A DNA stretch of 64,000 nt from Macrothele yani (taxonomy: Eukaryota; Arthropoda; Arachnida; Araneae; Macrothelidae), in assembly GCA_039090855.1 (NCBI GenBank), contig CM077023.1:81133127-81197126 (forward strand), written 5' to 3'. Positions 59,599 to 64,000 of the stretch are shown piece by piece. A program made the position numbers and the translations under genes. The notes under the pieces were generated by a model that worked only from the letters and a program-made list of their open reading frames with translations, was not told the origin of the DNA and made no database searches. Each line of letters starts with the position of its first letter. The stretch's first letter is position 1.

Positions 59599-60797
59599 GA
59601 TCGCTCCAATTCTTCCTTAAACCATAGAAGAAAAATAAGCGAAAAATCATGTATTTCTTTTTCTTCTGTCAATTGTAGAGAGAGGAAGAAAGAAAGAGAG
59701 AAAAAGTGTGAAAAACTCGAACTCCCATTTTTTACGAGTCCCATGGTTGGTCTACCTAAGTTATTTCTCAAATATCAACCTTGTGCTGCAAGATGCTTCC
59801 CACCGAAATTTCTTGTAATGTATGGGATGTTAGGTAAATTTTTCTTACCAGATTTCTTAAATTATCGCTTGAGTCATCATCAGAAATTCGTTAGTGCTTT
59901 TTCTCAGTGTTATAACTGAATATTTTACAATTCTAGGAGCAAATTTTACATTTTAAGAACTTTGTATGATACCACATTTTTAATCTTAGAAAGCAATGGA
60001 TTCATAAAACACAAGTGGAAAATGGTAGAAACAGTATTTTAAGGTAGATTTAGTTGTAATAATTATCTGTCTAAGGCTTTCATTTTATATTTATTATTAG
60101 TTATCACAATTTTTTGTTCATAGCAACTGTGGTGAAATTTGGGACTGCGAAGATATATCAGATCGGACAACAAATAAAAGGTGCGAGGGGAATTTTAAAA
60201 GTTCATATTTTTATTAAAATCTGGACTTCAGTTTTTTCATAATCTGTGATTCAGCGAAAAAATTTGGGATGGACAATTTAACATATGCTACTCATGTTAA
60301 ACCTACCAGAAATTATCACCTATATCAGTGCTGAAAGTGAAGCATTCCATTAAAGCATTTTGCTCCTTGTACGTATATTTGTTATGGACTTTTAAACACT
60401 GAAATTTTGAAAACCCTAATTTGTGCGCTAACGTGCATTTCAGCAGTAAACCATCAACGTATTATTTGATTAGGAATGGCGTTTTAAAACTAATAATCTT
60501 ATTATTTAACTATTTCACGCAGTGCAAAGCATTCCAATGTTGCCTTTGAAATTTTGACTTCTGAGAACGCTGAATCAAGAAGAAAAACCTGAACCTCAAT
60601 TTTTTTTTTTTCCATTATATGATTTTATAACACAGTGTTTGAGATACACCGGAAGTTCCAAGAGTTCAAAACTTTAAAATATAGCATATTTTTGTATGTG
60701 TGGTTGAGATACCGATTTATCAATTAATTGCAAGTAATCTATGTTTTGTTTAAATTAAATAAAACAAACCGAGGTATCTTTTATTTATTTCAATAAA
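59599..60797 (+). other. Ubx: Putative Ubx 3' UTR with polyadenylation signals
   Basis: AT-rich sequence follows the stop codon. AATAAA hexamers lie at 60173-60178, 60758-60763 and 60792-60797, any of which could end the transcript. A purine-rich run (gagagaggaagaaagaaag) starts near 59679. No ORF of note is present. The true 3' end cannot be set from sequence alone. Confidence 0.5.
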
Positions 60798-61959
60798 TAT
60801 ATATTCTCAGTTGATAATGAAATATATATGCGTAGTTAATCCTTTTTTTTTTTTTTTTTTTTTCTGTGAAGTCGTAATTTCATGTATGTAATCCTTCTTG
60901 GAGATTTCTCTTTAGTTCTACAACGTTTCTGCATATATTCAGAACAGTCATAACAGAAATTATTCCGTTAGGTATTAATAACGTATGAAGGCACAACTAC
61001 GTATTCGCCTGAACTGACTGTTGTAGATTAAGTATTTTTGATAAAAATGTGCACGTTTCACTGTTTTGGATTTCCGGTTGAGTTCCCGTAGACATGTGTG
61101 TGTACGATTATTTTCATGTCCGGATAACCTTTCATGTAGCACGGATAACCTTTCGTTGTGATCATCACTAAACAAGTGTCGGAAATATCAACTTAGAGTA
61201 AATTGTTTCTAATATAAATTTGCATTAGCCAAAGGGTAAAAAAATTTTAATGCGTATTTAGAAACCAAAGTGCAGACAAGACAGGAAAAAATACCAAATC
61301 CTTCCTTGTTTCTCCCCAAGTCTTCAGCAATACTACATGCTATCTTTTTGGATTCACTTCCTATGGAACGTAGAAATGTCTCCAGCAATACTACCAGTAT
61401 TACCTGCCGCTTTCTTGGAATCATTACCTGAGAAAGGCTGAAATACTTTAGCAATATTACCTGTACCACTTACCATTTTTTAATTCACGTCCTGGAGATG
61501 GTAGAAAATGCATAACCGACTGCATTTTCTTTTTTTCTGAATTGTCGTACCTGTCGCATTGAATTCATTTGCCCACAGCTATGTTCCCTTACAGCTATAA
61601 CCTCATTTGTAGTAGTTTAGTGTGTCAAATTCTAAACCTGAAGTAGCAGTTTGAGCTATTTGATTAGCGCTCAAGAAACTGACTGATAAAACTTCAGTTA
61701 CTTAATTATACTGAATGAATGGTGCCGCCTTAAATTAAAAAAAAACAATAAGCATATAAATACGTGCATACGCATACTGATGATAAAAAAATTATATATA
61801 ATCTCATGCTGTGTTTAAGGAAAAATCAACTGAAGGGCAGTAACTTCAGAAACAGTAGTTTCATTCGAGAAGAAAAAAATCAGGAATAGCGACAAACTAA
61901 GCAAAAAGGAAGAAAAAGGGCATCTAAAGAATCCAAATGTATTTATTTATTTTTGTTTT
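60798..61959. other. Downstream sequence, no gene seen
   Basis: A T-run lies at 60843-60863. A block with tatggaacgtagaaatgtctcc and related text recurs loosely at 61315-61500. No supported gene. Confidence 0.45.
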
Positions 61960-62165
61960 AGGTTTAACGACCACAGTGAGCATCTAAGGCTATAAGCAGT
62001 CCCCATCCCAAATTTGAGTCAACTGATTTTAGGGGGGGCAGTGGGCCGAGCCGTGGGGTGGGGCTGCCTCCAACGCATCATTCGGATTTGGGCCTGGGCA
62101 CATCTCGCAGATAATTGGCCAGAGACCAGCACTTTTGCCAAGTCTTCCACCGGCCATGGAAGATA
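61960..62165 (-). mobile_element. tRNA-derived SINE, family A
   Basis: Left end ttaggtttaacgaccacagt, body cagtccccatcccaaatttg; the box B region is damaged (attcggatttgggcctgggc). Right end caagtcttccaccggccatg. Confidence 0.85.
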
Positions 62166-64000
62166 ACCACCTGGACCACAAAGATTTTACTACTGAGCTG
62201 TAAGGAAAACCTTTCAGAAGACGTTATTCATCTCCTCTCCACCACTGAATAAACATTTATGCATTCCGTTTACAATTTTTGTGAGAAATCTGCAAAACGT
62301 AGAACGGCTGCTGTCGAAATTAACCAAATTTAACCTGTTTTCAGTGATAATTTGTTGATGAAAACTCTTCGTCAGAATTTAATATCATTGATAGAATTTT
62401 CTTGTTGAACCTTGTTTGCATTTCATGTGGTACCAAGTTTTCGTTTCGGGTAAGTCAGAAAGTGTTATTCCTTACTTCTTAAACTATATTGTGGATGAGC
62501 TAATTTATTGACCGAAATTGTGATTTCCTTTTCCTCATTTATTTACTTATTAAATTTTTGGAGGCACAGCGGAAATAAGTCAGGTGCTTGTACCTTTTCT
62601 GCACTTAAATTTGTAAATGTTGCCGAACAGCTCAAATGAAAACATTATGCTTTATGAAAATTTACTTAAGCATTCTGCTCACTGAAAAGCGACAGCCTGA
62701 ACTGATTCTTATGACTTACAGTTTTTGTGTTCTTATTATTATTAAATCGGAAAGATTGTTTTAACAAGAATATATTTAATTAAATTCATACGGTAGAAGG
62801 TAGCCTTTCAGTCTATTTCAGTTGGCATGGGCACGACTCCTATTAATGAAACGCACAGTTTACAACTGTTATTTTGCTTTCAATGCTTTACAGAAGTCTG
62901 AACAATAGATATCAAGATATGCTCACACAGAACGCAGCCGTCTTGGTGGTTGATGGTGGTGTTCTTGACTTATAAAAAGATGCGCAATTTCCGAGCGAAC
63001 AGATCCTGCAGGTGTTGCAAATATTGCGTTTTAAACGTACGTACAGAAATTTTACATAGTGAGAAAAATATTTCTGAAACGAAACCATTGCAACAGGACA
63101 AAATAATTTCAAATATTAAGAAAAAGGAAACAAAACCATGTACAAATAACACTAAACAAACTCTATTGAATTAGAGTACAACACCCAAATATACAAAATA
63201 TTGTAAAAACTCTTATGAGTTGAAAATTACTGAACATTTGTATATAAATGGGAGGATATAAGAATATATGCATGGAAATGTGACTAGGTATAGCTATGAA
63301 AAAATAGGGTATTTTTTTCATCTGCCTTCCTTTAAAAGCGAACATCAAAAGAAATTTGCTTTCCCCTTGAAGCTTTTTTTTTTTTTTAAACTATTACAAA
63401 TTAAGCCTACAAAGTGTTTAAGATATTTTATTGTGTCACTTCTCGTTGAGCTGAAAAGTGTGTTATGCCTGTCAAATATATGAGGCAGGTGAGACTTTTA
63501 TTGGGAAGTTATATTATTCAATGGAGCTTGTCGTCTCTATTTATTTTCGTACAGACAGAGACGTTTTTAGAACTCACTGATGTCGTTTCCGTTGTTCGCA
63601 ATTTGTGGCTGCTCTTATTACGGGTACTTATAGCAAAGTCGTAAAAAACTGAGCATGAAAGTATGTTATTTAGTAGGTAATACGCAGTAATTGCATTTTC
63701 AAGTAAAGTATTACGAGTCTGAGATAGCTTCAAATTATTTGGACATCATATTATGGAATTAATTTTTATGGAGATGGTTGTATACTGTCGTTTTAGCGCT
63801 GTTTGTATTCGGATAATGGTTAACTCCTTTCATTCGGGGCACCATTGCCGGAAAGTTCGATGATTTACTTCTTCTTCTTCTTTTTTTTTTTTTTTTGGTT
63901 CTTCTATTTTTCTCCCGTTTTTAGGAGTAAGGTGATGTGACGATAGCATATCATTGTGTATCACTTGCATAACTGCTTTTCATACTTTTTTTTTTTTTTT
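62166..64000. other. Downstream sequence, no gene seen
   Basis: AT-rich with T-runs near 63370, 63880 and at the window end. Short ORFs have no recognisable domains. Confidence 0.45.

Overview
The window looks like a stretch of an arthropod (panarthropod) nuclear genome. It is AT-rich, has no operons or dense coding sequence, and is packed with simple repeats, tRNA-derived SINEs, decayed Tc1/mariner transposons and foldback DNA elements. I recognise only one host gene: a terminal coding exon at 59261-59598 (+). It encodes a complete 60-residue Antennapedia-class homeodomain followed directly by the UbdA-type peptide [10 protein letters not shown], which identifies Ultrabithorax (Ubx) rather than abdominal-A. 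The C-terminus after it is Gln/Ser/Thr-rich and lacks the long poly-Ala block of insect Ubx. This suggests a non-insect arthropod (chelicerate, myriapod or similar) or a close relative. The species cannot be named from the sequence.

The exon has a strong 3' splice site (AG at 59259-59260, phase 1 junction) and no upstream Ubx coding exon was recognised, so positions 1-59260 are best read as part of one very long Ubx intron. After the stop codon lie an AT-rich 3' UTR with AATAAA signals at 60173, 60758 and 60792, then downstream sequence to 64000.

Layout: 1-0.27 kb is the end of a foldback element. 0.9-1.26 kb holds two minisatellites. 4.25-5.0 kb is foldback family D copy 1, and 6.4-6.7 kb a small foldback. 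8-9.2 kb has hairpins. 11-13 kb is a SINE cluster, 13.16-14.57 kb a complete Tc1-like element with TA target duplication, 14.9-15.6 kb SINEs, and 16.05-17.3 kb a mariner. 19.0-20.1 kb is a TIR element, 20.6-21.6 kb a large palindromic array, and 22.9-24.6 kb SINE, mariner, SINE. 29.6-30.1 kb is a degenerate GTAAGT-rich repeat, and 30.95-31.95 kb a head-to-tail trimer of SINE family B. 33.1-33.8 kb is foldback D copy 2. 38.0-39.4 kb is a DUF4817-type transposase relic. 42.8-47.4 kb is a foldback cluster (D copy 3, C2, C1), 49.5-50.8 kb a mariner, and 54.9-56.4 kb a second Tc1-like element carrying a nested SINE. 57.1-58.5 kb is another foldback C1, followed by the Ubx exon.

All transposase genes seen are broken, so the mobile elements look inactive. 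The main points of interest are the foldback families with shared cores, the palindromic array, the SINE families, two candidate recursive splice sites inside the Hox intron, and a splice-donor consensus that overlaps the Ubx stop codon.
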